Assembly: GCA_002083405.1 (NCBI GenBank)
Contig: LVWT01000015.1
Span: forward strand, 1 to 64,000
Origin: Nitrospira sp. SG-bin2
Lineage (GTDB): Bacteria > Nitrospirota > Nitrospiria > Nitrospirales > Nitrospiraceae
Length of the DNA stretch: 64,000 bases
Reading direction: 5' to 3'
Below the pieces are notes generated by a model. That model ran no database searches. It was not told the DNA's origin and saw nothing but the letters and a program-made list of their open reading frames with translations. Positions 51,669 through 60,245 of the stretch are shown one piece after another. Every line of letters begins with the position of its first letter. The stretch's first letter is position 1. The translations under genes and the position numbers were made by a program.

Positions 51669-52331
51669 GTGGCCGTTCCCCACACTAAAAACCACGTCGA
51701 ACGCATCGGCATCGACGAATCCGGGAAGGGAGACTATTTCGGCCCGCTCGTCATCGCCGCCGTGTTTGTGGATGCGACCACGCAAGGTGAATTGAAGTTG
51801 ATGGCAGTCCGTGACAGCAAGAAGATCTCCGATGGGCGGATTTTTGAAATGGCCCCGGATATTAAGACCATCTGCCCCCACAGTGTCATTGCGATCGGTC
51901 CACAGAAGTACAACGAACTCTATGCCAAGATCAAAAACCTCAATCGCCTGCTCGCCTGGGGCCATGCGAAGGCGCTGGAAAATTTGCTCGAGCGCGTGTC
52001 GTGCGAGCGCGCCATCTCGGACCAATTCGGCAATGAGCGGCTGATTCTGAATGCCTTGCAGGATAAAGGACGGACGATCGTCTTGGAGCAGCGGACGAAG
52101 GCGGAGTCGGACCTGGCCGTAGCAGCCGCGTCGATTCTCGCGCGGGCTGAATTCCTCCTTCGCCTTACACGTCTGTCCAATGAGGTAGGTACCACATTGC
52201 CGAAAGGCGCCTCACCAACAGTCGAACTCGCCGCCCGCATGGTCATCAAAAAACACGGGCAGGACCGGCTGGGCGACGTGGCCAAACTGCATTTCAAAAC
52301 CACCCAGGCCGTGCTGGCGGGACTGGCCTGA
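51669..52331 (+). CDS. Ribonuclease HIII-like (type 2 RNase H)
   Basis: Degrades RNA in RNA:DNA hybrids, 220 residues. The type 2 motif RIGIDESGKGDYFGPLVIAA (D16, E17) is of the HIII kind. AVRDSKKISD and ESDLAVAAASILARAEFLL (part of the acidic core) follow. It is clearly shorter than typical RNase HIII because the N-terminal TBP-like substrate-binding domain (about 80-90 residues) is missing. GTG start with AGGAG upstream. It is divergent from the M48 gene. An RNase HII assignment is possible, but the GKGDYFGP motif favours HIII. Confidence 0.82.
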   Translation: MAVPHTKNHVERIGIDESGKGDYFGPLVIAAVFVDATTQGELKLMAVRDSKKISDGRIFEMAPDIKTICPHSVIAIGPQKYNELYAKIKNLNRLLAWGHAKALENLLERVSCERAISDQFGNERLILNALQDKGRTIVLEQRTKAESDLAVAAASILARAEFLLRLTRLSNEVGTTLPKGASPTVELAARMVIKKHGQDRLGDVAKLHFKTTQAVLAGLA

Positions 52332-52396
52332 CTCCTATTCTTTTCGCTCTGCGTCTTGTTTGTATATTCCTGGTTTGGTCCTGATATCATGAATTC

Positions 52397-53320
52397 ATGA
52401 ATTCACGATTTCCCGACTTAACTTTCTTGTTGGACACAGCAGGTAGATATTCCCACTCCAAAGAAACCCCTCTCGCGTTTTCCGCTGTTGCCGTACAAAC
52501 AAAAGCTGTTAGCGAGCTCCGAACAAGTCTGTTGACTGTCACAAAAGGCAACTTGGCAAAGTGGTCCGAAGGGAAGATGTACCCTGATACCGCAAAGGCC
52601 ATCTTCCGGCTGTTAGCCAAGCGCCAGCTCTATTGGACTGTATGGATAATCTGGAAGAGCACTGCGGAATGGGACCGTTATTTTCAAGCTGGCGAAGACC
52701 TCTACCAGAAGGTGGTGAAAAATGCGCAAGAAGCTGCAACATACGCAAAGCCGATGAACACGTTAAAGTTGCACCAATTCAGCCGGGTAAGCGCTGACCT
52801 GCTCGGATTCTTTTTAGGACGTCACCCAAGAAAGCGTCCTCGAATGGGCGAACCAATACAACCAATCACTATCACAGCAATACATGACTCGGACATACAG
52901 GGACCGGCAAATCAGCAGGTATTCCGCAATGTATTGGAAGGGGTACGGGGCAATTTACCTCAGACGATTGAAGCGACTAGGATCAAGCCATTCTTCGAAG
53001 CCTTGATCAAGACTGAACAGGAAGAACCATTATTGCTGTTGCCGGATTACATTGCAGGATACCACTATTCACGTAAGGCGTACGGAATCGAAGATCTGAA
53101 TGAAAAGGGAAGTCTACTGATGGCTGTTGAACCTTTGATCAAGCAAATTCCGGAGATCTGCTATAAAGTGACCGAGGAGCAGTTTCGAGAAGAGTATTTG
53201 TTACCACCCACAACTTTTGACTTTGTTCTCCCCAAGAATGAGCGGGAAGCATTGCTCAAGGAGTTTGCACAGCGGCGACAACAAAGGACGGCTTCATCCG
53301 AAGATTCATCGGCATGCTGA
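52397..53320 (+). CDS. DUF3800-like protein (RNase H-like fold, tentative)
   Basis: Not confidently assigned. The 307-residue protein begins FPDLTFLLDTAGRYSHSKET (D13 with A-G), resembling the DUF3800 start YIDESG. A central TITAIHDSDIQG segment (D164, D166) and a late PLLLLPDYIAGYHYSRKAYG (D217) match the DUF3800 pattern LADYIAGA. Together they could supply the acidic triad of an RNase H-like nuclease. The middle part (70-150) is helical and differs from the usual family. The gene is more AT-rich than its neighbours and stands alone, suggesting transfer. The 253-base gap that follows has no convincing gene. Confidence 0.5.
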   Translation: MNSRFPDLTFLLDTAGRYSHSKETPLAFSAVAVQTKAVSELRTSLLTVTKGNLAKWSEGKMYPDTAKAIFRLLAKRQLYWTVWIIWKSTAEWDRYFQAGEDLYQKVVKNAQEAATYAKPMNTLKLHQFSRVSADLLGFFLGRHPRKRPRMGEPIQPITITAIHDSDIQGPANQQVFRNVLEGVRGNLPQTIEATRIKPFFEALIKTEQEEPLLLLPDYIAGYHYSRKAYGIEDLNEKGSLLMAVEPLIKQIPEICYKVTEEQFREEYLLPPTTFDFVLPKNEREALLKEFAQRRQQRTASSEDSSAC

Positions 53321-53573
53321 GTGGATCCTTGCGACTACTGGCCTATCCTATTGACTCGAACATATCAGACCATAGGCACATTCGCTCGATGCAGTTGAAG
53401 CCATCTGTGTACCGCAGTCAGAGAGACACCATGAACAAGCACTATACCGTGAACCGTGCTGCACGCTAGGCTGAGTTCCCCACTTCGAGGTTTCCAATTT
53501 GCCTTCGCCAGGTGGGCATTCTCAATCGACCAGCCGCTCACGGGGTCGGTTAACGGCTTGAAGAAGAACGGCG

Positions 53574-53963
53574 CTAGTCCTTCGTTCTTCTGGTCAGCTC
53601 ATCGAGCGTCTGACGGATGAGCCGTGTGTACGTCGGCAGATGAGAGTAAATCGTGTCGGCTGTGGCTTCGTTGTAGGTGTGGCTGGTAAGATTGCGGTCT
53701 TCGAGCATGCGGAACCACTCAGTATTCTCTTGGATCACGCCCAGCTGAAAAGCAACACGCAGGCTGTCGCGCGGCGAGAAGGCTTCCAGTCCAGACTCTT
53801 CCGCATACGCCTTCAGACTCTTCCAAAATAACTCGAAGGTGAATTCAAACCGTTGGATGGCTGAGTCGCGGACAAATTCGTTAGCCGGCTGGGCCAAGGC
53901 AAGGTCCAGGCGTGAGAGTGCCAGGCCCAGAAGCCGCAACAGATTACGCAGCTTGTCGCTCAT
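53574..53963 (-). CDS. HI0074-type nucleotidyltransferase substrate-binding (HEPN-like) protein
   Basis: Helical partner of the adjacent minimal nucleotidyltransferase, 129 residues. The family pattern is IQRFEFTFELFWKSLKAYAE, SPRDSLRVAFQLGVI and the late MLEDRNLTSHTYNEATADTI. In the HI0073/HI0074 pairs this subunit forms a dimer that binds the substrate. It overlaps the nucleotidyltransferase gene by 20 bases. Whether the pair acts as a toxin-antitoxin system is not established. Confidence 0.88.
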   Translation of the reverse strand: MSDKLRNLLRLLGLALSRLDLALAQPANEFVRDSAIQRFEFTFELFWKSLKAYAEESGLEAFSPRDSLRVAFQLGVIQENTEWFRMLEDRNLTSHTYNEATADTIYSHLPTYTRLIRQTLDELTRRTKD

Positions 53964-54282
53964 ACACGTTTTTGATCTTCTGAAGCGCCACGGCCTTGAA
54001 GGTTTCGTCTACCGAGGAAAAATCGACCACGTCCACTCGTTGCAAGATCGGCAGACCATCGAGTGCCTCGCGAATGGCGGCAAGGTCTTCGGGGGCGATC
54101 GGATGCCCCACATCGATACCCAAATCAATGTCGGATCGAGTTACGGATCGACCAGTGGCCTGAGAGCCGAACACAAAGATTTTGACGTATGATTCGGACG
54201 CCAGGATGGTCCGAGCCAATTCTCGAACCTTTTGTTCGACCAACGACAAGACGTTCTGCCCTACCACTTGATTCGTTTGCAT
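53944..54282 (-). CDS. HI0073-type minimal nucleotidyltransferase
   Basis: Pol-beta superfamily enzyme of 112 residues from the ATG MQTNQVVGQN (a start five codons earlier is also open). The catalytic motif is IFVFGSQATGRSVTRSDIDL with S-D-x-D, and a third acidic position lies in RVDVVDFSSV. It overlaps its HEPN-like partner, encoded downstream. Confidence 0.87.
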   Translation of the reverse strand: MQTNQVVGQNVLSLVEQKVRELARTILASESYVKIFVFGSQATGRSVTRSDIDLGIDVGHPIAPEDLAAIREALDGLPILQRVDVVDFSSVDETFKAVALQKIKNVYERQAA

Positions 54283-54376
54283 CCGAGCGATCCCCACTAG
54301 AACGGCCTTCTCTTGTATCTCTATGCGCTCTCCTCGATTCTGAGGCCTTCACACACCGACGAACCAGAAACCAGCA

Positions 54377-55150
54377 TTAAACCGACTCTCCGACTTCGAG
54401 ATCCGATGATTTGCCTTCGGACGCAGACGGAGTTTCCGTGGCCGGTTCCCCTTCCCAATACAACATCCGGCGGCAATAGGGGCAGACAACCAGATCGTCC
54501 GACCGTTTGACTTGCGCAATGAGCTGCGGCGGAATCTGCAGACGGCAGCCGGCGCACATGCCGTCGCGCACTGCCGCGAGCGGCTGGTCTTTCCGCGACG
54601 CCTTGATCTGGGTATACCGTGCGAGCAGGCTCTTCTCAATCCGCGCGGATGCCGCTTGCTGCCGGGCTTCAACTGTGGCCAGTTCTGCCGCAAGATCCTT
54701 GTCCTGCGCGTCCAACACCTGCTTCTCCCGGGTAAAAATGTCCTCAAGCCCTTTCCGCTTCTCTTGCAATTCCTTGGCGGTCTTCTGAAGCTGGTCGATC
54801 TTGTCCATCGCCAGCAAAATCTTCTCTTCGAACTCTCCGCGCTTCTTGTTCGCCAGCTCGATCTCGAACAGATGCGCCTGATACTCCTTGTTGGTCTTCA
54901 GACCCGCCGCGTGCGACTTCATCTTCTCCGTCTGCGCCTCGTGCGCTTCCAGATCCTTTTCGTGCGCGCGCCGCTCTTTGGCCGCGGCATCGGCGGCGGC
55001 CTTCGTCTCGTTCAGAATCTGTGTCGCATCGCGCAGGGGGGCTTCTGCAATATGCAGACGTTCGGGGATTTTTCGGCGGATGTCATTGATCTCCATGATA
55101 CGGAGATCGAGTTTTTGCAATTCAACGAGCGGAGACAGCTTGTGATTCAA
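54377..55150 (-). CDS. C4 zinc-ribbon coiled-coil protein (CdsZ type)
   Basis: The 257-residue protein has a long coiled coil (about 10-185, heptads rich in E, K and A, e.g. EAHEAQTEKMKSHAAGLKTN) followed by a C4 zinc ribbon: C199-x2-C202 and C223-x2-C226 in MCAGCRLQIPPQLI and VVCPYCRRML. The family (DUF164/CdsZ) is widespread; roles in secretion systems or nucleic-acid binding are discussed. Here it lies next to rpoD and a tRNA gene, so no specific role can be inferred. Confidence 0.88.
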   Translation of the reverse strand: MNHKLSPLVELQKLDLRIMEINDIRRKIPERLHIAEAPLRDATQILNETKAAADAAAKERRAHEKDLEAHEAQTEKMKSHAAGLKTNKEYQAHLFEIELANKKRGEFEEKILLAMDKIDQLQKTAKELQEKRKGLEDIFTREKQVLDAQDKDLAAELATVEARQQAASARIEKSLLARYTQIKASRKDQPLAAVRDGMCAGCRLQIPPQLIAQVKRSDDLVVCPYCRRMLYWEGEPATETPSASEGKSSDLEVGESV

Positions 55151-55216
55151 TGTGTCCTTTCTATCCGTCTGCGCAAAGACACATACGTGGAGAGCCCGTC
55201 AGGCTCCCTGGCAGCC

Positions 55217-55293
55217 TGGTGGGCCCACTAGGACTTGAACCTAGGACCAGCTGATTATGAGTCAGCCGCTCTAACCACCTGAGCTATGGGCCC
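55217..55293 (-). tRNA. tRNA with CAT anticodon, probably tRNA-Ile2
   Basis: A 77-base tRNA with encoded CCA. The acceptor stem GGGCCC/GGGCCC, a D-arm with AGCTCAGGTGGTTAGAGC, the anticodon stem-loop GCTGA-CTCATAA-TCAGC and a T-arm with GGTTCAAGTCC are all regular. The CAT anticodon fits elongator Met or Ile2 (lysidine-modified). The GACTCATAATC loop context and GGTTCAAGTCC resemble tRNA-Ile2, which is preferred. Confidence 0.9.
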
Positions 55294-55374
55294 GATCGGA
55301 ACGATTCTCATCTCGACCCGCATGAATTCTAGGCCGCCCTCGGAACGGAGTCAAATCACGCCTATTCCCTGAGC

Positions 55375-57192
55375 CTAGAGGCTTTCCACAAAACTTCGAA
55401 GCTTCTTGCTTCGGCTCGGATGCCGCAATTTCCGCAAGGCTTTGGCTTCGATCTGCCGAATGCGCTCGCGTGTCACCTCGAAATCCTGCCCCACTTCCTC
55501 CAGCGTATGGTCGGTGGCTTCCCCGATCCCGAACCGCTTGCGCAAGACTTTCTCCTCGCGCGGCGTCAAGGTCTCCAACGCGCTGTTGATCTGCCGTTGC
55601 AAATCGTAGCGAATGGCGGCTTCCAACGGAGACACGGCTTTCTTGTCTTCGATGAAATCGCCGAGGTGGCTGTCCTCCTCCTCGCCGATGGGCGTCTCCA
55701 GCGAGATCGGCTCGCGCGCGATCTTGAGGATTTTGCGCACCTTATCCAACGGCAGATCCATGCGCTCGGCAATTTCCTCCGGCAGCGGCTCACGGCCCAA
55801 CTTCTGCACAAGATGCCGGGACGTCCGAATGAGTTTATTGATCGTCTCGATCATGTGGACCGGAATCCGGATGGTCCGGGCTTGGTCGGCGATGGCCCGT
55901 GTGATCGCCTGTCTGATCCACCAGGTCGCATAGGTGCTGAACTTGTAGCCCCGCTTGTATTCGAACTTGTCGACCGCCTTCATCAAGCCGATGTTGCCTT
56001 CCTGAATCAGATCCAGGAACTGCAAGCCGCGATTGGTGTACTTCTTGGCGATGCTGACCACCAAACGCAGATTCGCTTCCACCAGTTCAGCTTTGCCTCG
56101 CTTGACCTTCTCCTCCGCGACATCGAGCTGTTTGACAGCGTCCTTGATCTCCTCGGCCGGAACCAACGCCTCCTCATCTTCCAATTGGCGGATCTTGGCC
56201 TTGGCGCCCTGATAAATCCGTTTAATGTCCGTGAGCGTGTCTTCCGAGACGCCCGCTTTCCGCTTGACGGCCAGAAAATCTTGCTTGGTTCGGCACATTT
56301 TCCTGAGCAGCTCCGCGCCGGCTTCTCCCCCGAACCCGATCCGCCGCTGGCAGCTCATGACCTCTCGTTCTGCCGCCCGAATCTGAACGGCCAGATCGCG
56401 GACACGCTGCACCATTCGGTCCTTGAGCACCCCATGAAGATTGACCGATTCGATCTTATCCACCACTTGCTGGCGCGCCACGTCGAATTGCTTCTTGAAC
56501 TTTTTGAGCTTCACCGGATCAGCGCCGATGTGTTTGCCTTTTTCCACCAGCGCCTTCAGTCCCAGCGATACTTTGCGCACCGCATTCAAAGCATCCAACG
56601 TCTTGACGCGCAGCTCTTCATAATCCCGCTCGACCGGCTGCTGATCTTCTTCGAGCTCCTCTTCCTGCTCCTGCACCGGCACGATTTCACGCACATCAAT
56701 CGTGGCATCTTTGAGCTGATCCCGCAGAACCAGGACAAACTCGATCGTCATCGGCATGCCGTAGATCACCGACGCAATATCCTTCTTGCCTTCTTCGATC
56801 CGCTTGGCGATCTCGATTTCTCCCTCACGGCTGAGCAGCGCCACGCTGCCCATTTCCTTGAGATAGAGCCGCACGGGATCGTCTGTCCGGCTCAGCGCAC
56901 CCGGCGTCAGATCGATCGGCTTGTCGTTTTCCTCTTCGGACTCCGCCTCGGCATCCTCGCCGTCATCACGGGCCTCGCCGTTTCCAGGCCGCTTCCGAAT
57001 CCGCTCCCCTTCCGGGGCATCGATGATCTCGATGTCCATCTCGCTGAACATAGACATAATGCTGCCGAATTGGCCTGAGGAGACGACTTCGGCCGGCAAG
57101 GTATTGTTGAGCTCGTCGTAGGTCAGGAAGCCCTTTTCCTTCCCGATCGCGATCAGCTTTTTCACCTCGACGAGTAATTCTTGTTTCGCCAT
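55375..57192 (-). CDS. rpoD: Primary sigma factor RpoD (sigma-70)
   Basis: Housekeeping sigma factor of 605 residues. Region 1.1 (LIAIGKEKGFLTYDELNNTL), region 1.2 (DDPVRLYLKEMGSVALLSRE) and a large non-conserved insert are followed by region 2 (LVVSIAKKYTNRGLQFLDLI, YATWWIRQAITRAIADQART). Region 3 and region 4 (TLEEVGQDFEVTRERIRQIE) complete it. The -10 and -35 boxes found in this window agree with such a factor. It starts three bases after dnaG. Confidence 0.98.
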   Translation of the reverse strand: MAKQELLVEVKKLIAIGKEKGFLTYDELNNTLPAEVVSSGQFGSIMSMFSEMDIEIIDAPEGERIRKRPGNGEARDDGEDAEAESEEENDKPIDLTPGALSRTDDPVRLYLKEMGSVALLSREGEIEIAKRIEEGKKDIASVIYGMPMTIEFVLVLRDQLKDATIDVREIVPVQEQEEELEEDQQPVERDYEELRVKTLDALNAVRKVSLGLKALVEKGKHIGADPVKLKKFKKQFDVARQQVVDKIESVNLHGVLKDRMVQRVRDLAVQIRAAEREVMSCQRRIGFGGEAGAELLRKMCRTKQDFLAVKRKAGVSEDTLTDIKRIYQGAKAKIRQLEDEEALVPAEEIKDAVKQLDVAEEKVKRGKAELVEANLRLVVSIAKKYTNRGLQFLDLIQEGNIGLMKAVDKFEYKRGYKFSTYATWWIRQAITRAIADQARTIRIPVHMIETINKLIRTSRHLVQKLGREPLPEEIAERMDLPLDKVRKILKIAREPISLETPIGEEEDSHLGDFIEDKKAVSPLEAAIRYDLQRQINSALETLTPREEKVLRKRFGIGEATDHTLEEVGQDFEVTRERIRQIEAKALRKLRHPSRSKKLRSFVESL

Positions 57193-57194
57193 GA

Positions 57195-59051
57195 CTACTC
57201 CTTCACCAAGGACACCGCTCCGGCGGGTGGTGCGCCGGCTTTTCGGATCCGCAATTCGTTGATTTGCACATTCAACAGCCGCGCCTCTTCCACCTGCCCT
57301 GCGCGCTCCGCCGTTTTCAACCTGGCAATAAGATCACGAAGAATCTGTTCCGCCCGTTTTCGGTCGAGACTGTCCAGACAAGCTTTGATGTGCATCGGCA
57401 CATCGTCGAAATGATCGTCCCGGATCGACAGTTCCGTCGCAAGAGCGCCGCATTCGGGATCGTCCATCGCAGCATCCAGCACCGCCCGAACGCCGATGCG
57501 CCCATCCTGACCCAGATGAGCCATCGCCAACGCCACGAGCCTTCGGCAGGGTGCCACGGTAAAGGCCTCAGGCCTCAGGCGCCGGACATCCGCAGGCAAC
57601 AACTTGCCATGCAACAGCAGCAAGAGGAGGTCCCGCTCTTCCGGTACCCCTTTGAACAGAGTGGAGAGCGACGACGACGCAGGTTGAAGAGCAGCGGCTA
57701 CCGACCCCCGCTGCTGTTGCGCCAGGAGCGCCGGATACCGTTGGATCAACTGCGATTCATTGATCCCCAATCGTTCCGCTACAATCTTGATACGCTGTTC
57801 ACGTTCAATCGGATGCTCGCTTCGCTGAAGAATGCGCAGGACTCCATCCACGCTTTGAATTCGGCTCTCCAGCGACCCGGCTTCGGCCTGCTTGACCGCG
57901 TGGTCCAACGCATAATCCAAGAGGCTCGGCGCCGCCGCTTCCAGCCGCGCAAATGCGCCCGTACCCTCTTTCCGTACAAACGTATCGGGGTCCTCTCCTG
58001 CCGGCAAGGTAATGACCTTGACGCCCATTCCGCTGTTCACAAAGAGATCCAACCCGCGCAGCGCAGCCCGCACGCCCGCCGCATCGGGATCGAACAGCAG
58101 GACGACGTTCTCGGCGAACCGCCGCAGAGCCTGAACATGCTCAGGGGTCAAGGCGGTGCCCAGGGTGGCCACCGTATGCGTAAGCCCCGCTTGGTGCAGC
58201 GCTATCGCATCAAAATAGCCTTCGACGACAATGACCGTCTTGGTCCGAACGATCGCCTCACGAGCCTGATCGAGCGCAAAGAGCGTCTGTCCCTTCTTAA
58301 ACAGAAGCGTGTCGGGAGAATTCAGATATTTGGGCATGCCGTCGCCCAACACACGACCGCCGAATCCCACGACTCGCTTGCGCAAGTCGGTGATCGTGAA
58401 CATGACTCTCGCACGAAACCGATCGTAGAACCCGGACCCGCTGTCTCGAGCCACCACGAGCCCGGCTGCAGCCAGATCGCCAGCCGCAAACCCCTGCTTC
58501 GCGAGGGCTTTGATCAGGCCATCCCATTCGGCCGGGGCGACACCGATCCCAAAACGGTTGATCGTGTCCGGATGAATGCCTCGACTCTCCAAATATTGAC
58601 GCCCGACAGCGCCGGCCCGCGCATCATGTAATGTCTGTGTGAACCAGGCCGCAGCAGCGTGATTGAGTTGCTCAATCCGCTTCGCTTGCCCCCCCTGGGA
58701 CCCGGCATGGGCGGCGACTTCTTCAACCTCAACCCCCACCCTCCGTCCAAGCTCGCGGACAACCTCGGGAAAACTCGCGCCGGTGATACGAGTGACAAAT
58801 GTAAACACATTCCCACCGGCCCCGCAGCCGAAACAATGAAAAATCTGTTTTGAGGGACTCACCGTGAACGAGGGACTTTTTTCCTGGTGAAATGGACACA
58901 AGCCCTTCAGATTCTGTCCGGCCTTGGTCAAGGAGACGTGGTGGCTCACGATCTCGGTAATATCGACCCGTCCCTTGACTTGATCAATGATGTCGTCGGA
59001 AATCAAACCTTGGCCCACGAGAGTCGCAGCTCCTACAGCTCCGTCATGCAC
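57195..59051 (-). CDS. dnaG: DNA primase DnaG
   Basis: Makes RNA primers for replication, 618 residues. The zinc-binding CHC2 motif is LCPFHQEKSPSF with HCFGCGAGG (C52, H55, C73, C76). The Toprim domain has VIVVEGYFDAIAL and LFDPDAAGVRAAL. The C-terminal DnaB-interaction part ends with LDRKRAEQILRDLIARLKTA. The start is uncertain: ATG (used here), GTG 11 codons later (preceded by TAGGAG) or TTG at LISDD. It forms the dnaG-rpoD pair. Confidence 0.96.
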   Translation of the reverse strand: MHDGAVGAATLVGQGLISDDIIDQVKGRVDITEIVSHHVSLTKAGQNLKGLCPFHQEKSPSFTVSPSKQIFHCFGCGAGGNVFTFVTRITGASFPEVVRELGRRVGVEVEEVAAHAGSQGGQAKRIEQLNHAAAAWFTQTLHDARAGAVGRQYLESRGIHPDTINRFGIGVAPAEWDGLIKALAKQGFAAGDLAAAGLVVARDSGSGFYDRFRARVMFTITDLRKRVVGFGGRVLGDGMPKYLNSPDTLLFKKGQTLFALDQAREAIVRTKTVIVVEGYFDAIALHQAGLTHTVATLGTALTPEHVQALRRFAENVVLLFDPDAAGVRAALRGLDLFVNSGMGVKVITLPAGEDPDTFVRKEGTGAFARLEAAAPSLLDYALDHAVKQAEAGSLESRIQSVDGVLRILQRSEHPIEREQRIKIVAERLGINESQLIQRYPALLAQQQRGSVAAALQPASSSLSTLFKGVPEERDLLLLLLHGKLLPADVRRLRPEAFTVAPCRRLVALAMAHLGQDGRIGVRAVLDAAMDDPECGALATELSIRDDHFDDVPMHIKACLDSLDRKRAEQILRDLIARLKTAERAGQVEEARLLNVQINELRIRKAGAPPAGAVSLVKE

Positions 59052-59097
59052 GACCTGACGAGTCGGTTGATAAGTTGTCGGATTAATTGACCGGACA

Positions 59098-59126
59098 GAT
59101 TAACAAACGGAATTGAATGGTGTCAA
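59098..59126 (-). promoter_or_regulatory. Promoter of dnaG-rpoD
   Basis: TTGACA (59126-59121), 17 bases, then TTAATC (59103-59098) on the minus strand. It sits in the 166-base gap between hinT and dnaG, otherwise empty. Confidence 0.55.
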
Positions 59127-59217
59127 TTGAGGGGACTACACTTCCTGTGAGGCTACCGCTCTGTTCAGTAGGTTGACCGGCTGAGCGCGAGGTCGGGAGA
59201 CCTGTTGAATATCCTGG

Positions 59218-59562
59218 TCAGCCGGGAGGCCAACCCATCGGTCGCCCGCCCATGACATGAAAATGCAGATGAAACACCGTCTGGCCGCCATCCCTACCAG
59301 TATTGGCGACAAGCCGATAGCCTGACTCAGCCAGGCCCTTGCCTTTCGCAACTTTCGTGCAGGCCAGCAGTAATTGTCCGATCAACAATTGATCCTGAGA
59401 ACCATACGCCTGCACAGCAGCGACATGCTTCTTAGGAATGACCAGTGTGTGCACCGGCGCCTGCGGATTGATATCGTCGAAGGCCAGGGTCTCATCGTCT
59501 TCATGCACGATCTTGGCCGGAATCTTTTTTTCTACGATCTTACAGAACAGACAATCGCTCAT
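59218..59562 (-). CDS. hinT: HIT family purine nucleoside phosphoramidase
   Basis: HinT-like hydrolase of 114 residues. The histidine triad is H98-L-H100-F-H102 (FHLHFHVMGGRPMGWPPG). The start MSDCLFCKIVEKKIPAKIVH carries CxxC as in zinc-containing HinT. It lies ten bases downstream of hisIE, as the last gene of the his transcript. Confidence 0.95.
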   Translation of the reverse strand: MSDCLFCKIVEKKIPAKIVHEDDETLAFDDINPQAPVHTLVIPKKHVAAVQAYGSQDQLLIGQLLLACTKVAKGKGLAESGYRLVANTGRDGGQTVFHLHFHVMGGRPMGWPPG

Positions 59563-59572
59563 CGCCGACTCC

Positions 59573-60241
59573 TCACGATTCTTCTCTCAAGCCTGCCTTG
59601 CCGAACCGTTTGCCGAGTTCCATATAGATGTCCTGCAGTGCAATGTCGTGATAGCCCAGGACCATGAGGGTGTGAAACAACAGGTCGGCGATTTCGTAGA
59701 CAATTTCTTCCCGCTTGCCGCCTTTCGATGCCAGCAGCACTTCACCGGCTTCTTCCGCGACTTTCTTGAGAATCTTATCGTGGCCTCCCTCGAACAACTT
59801 CGTCGTGTAAGAGCCTGTCCGCGGATGCGCCCGGCGATCTCGTATTGTCTGCAAGACCGCATTGAGAATACCGCCCGCGGCATCCTGCGTCTTGTCCCCG
59901 CCAATCCGGCCCTGCTCGTCGAGTCTGACGAAGAAACAGGCGCGCTCACCCGTGTGACAGGTGGGTCCCACCGCCTGGGCCTTCACCAGTATGGTGTCAT
60001 GGTCGCAATCGACGAAAAGATCTTTCACATGCAGCGCGTGGCCGGATGTTTCGCCTTTCTCCCAAAGCTGCCTGCGAGACCGGCTCCAAAAATGGACCCG
60101 CTTCGTGGTAAGGGTCCTGGCAATGGCCTCCTGATTCATATAGCCAAGCATGAGGACCGATCCGTCCAGCCAGTCCTGAACGACTGCCGGAAGCAAACCC
60201 TGCTCATCGAACTTGAATTGATCCGCCGATATCTCACTCAT
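59573..60241 (-). CDS. hisI: Bifunctional phosphoribosyl-AMP cyclohydrolase/phosphoribosyl-ATP pyrophosphohydrolase HisIE
   Basis: Second and third steps of histidine synthesis, 222 residues. The HisI half carries MLGYMNQEAIARTL, HFWSRSRRQLWEKGETSGH and CDHDTILVKAQAVGPTCHTG. The HisE half has YTTKLFEGGHDKILKKVAEE followed by AGEVLLASKGG. The ATG at MSEISADQ just past the hisF stop is used. The fused form is common in many bacteria. Confidence 0.94.
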   Translation of the reverse strand: MSEISADQFKFDEQGLLPAVVQDWLDGSVLMLGYMNQEAIARTLTTKRVHFWSRSRRQLWEKGETSGHALHVKDLFVDCDHDTILVKAQAVGPTCHTGERACFFVRLDEQGRIGGDKTQDAAGGILNAVLQTIRDRRAHPRTGSYTTKLFEGGHDKILKKVAEEAGEVLLASKGGKREEIVYEIADLLFHTLMVLGYHDIALQDIYMELGKRFGKAGLREES

Positions 60242-60245
60242 CTGT

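Noticed and set aside
53321..53573. Possible small gene in the gap after the DUF3800-like gene
   Set aside because: A short minus-strand open stretch lacks a start with ribosome binding site and any recognisable motif.
55420..57078. Long plus-strand open frame (552 codons) opposite rpoD
   Set aside because: Mirror of rpoD codon bias in a GC-rich genome; the sense strand is an intact sigma factor.
57264..58631. Plus-strand open frame (455 codons) opposite dnaG
   Set aside because: Shadow of dnaG; no domain and unnatural composition (R, Q and H rich).
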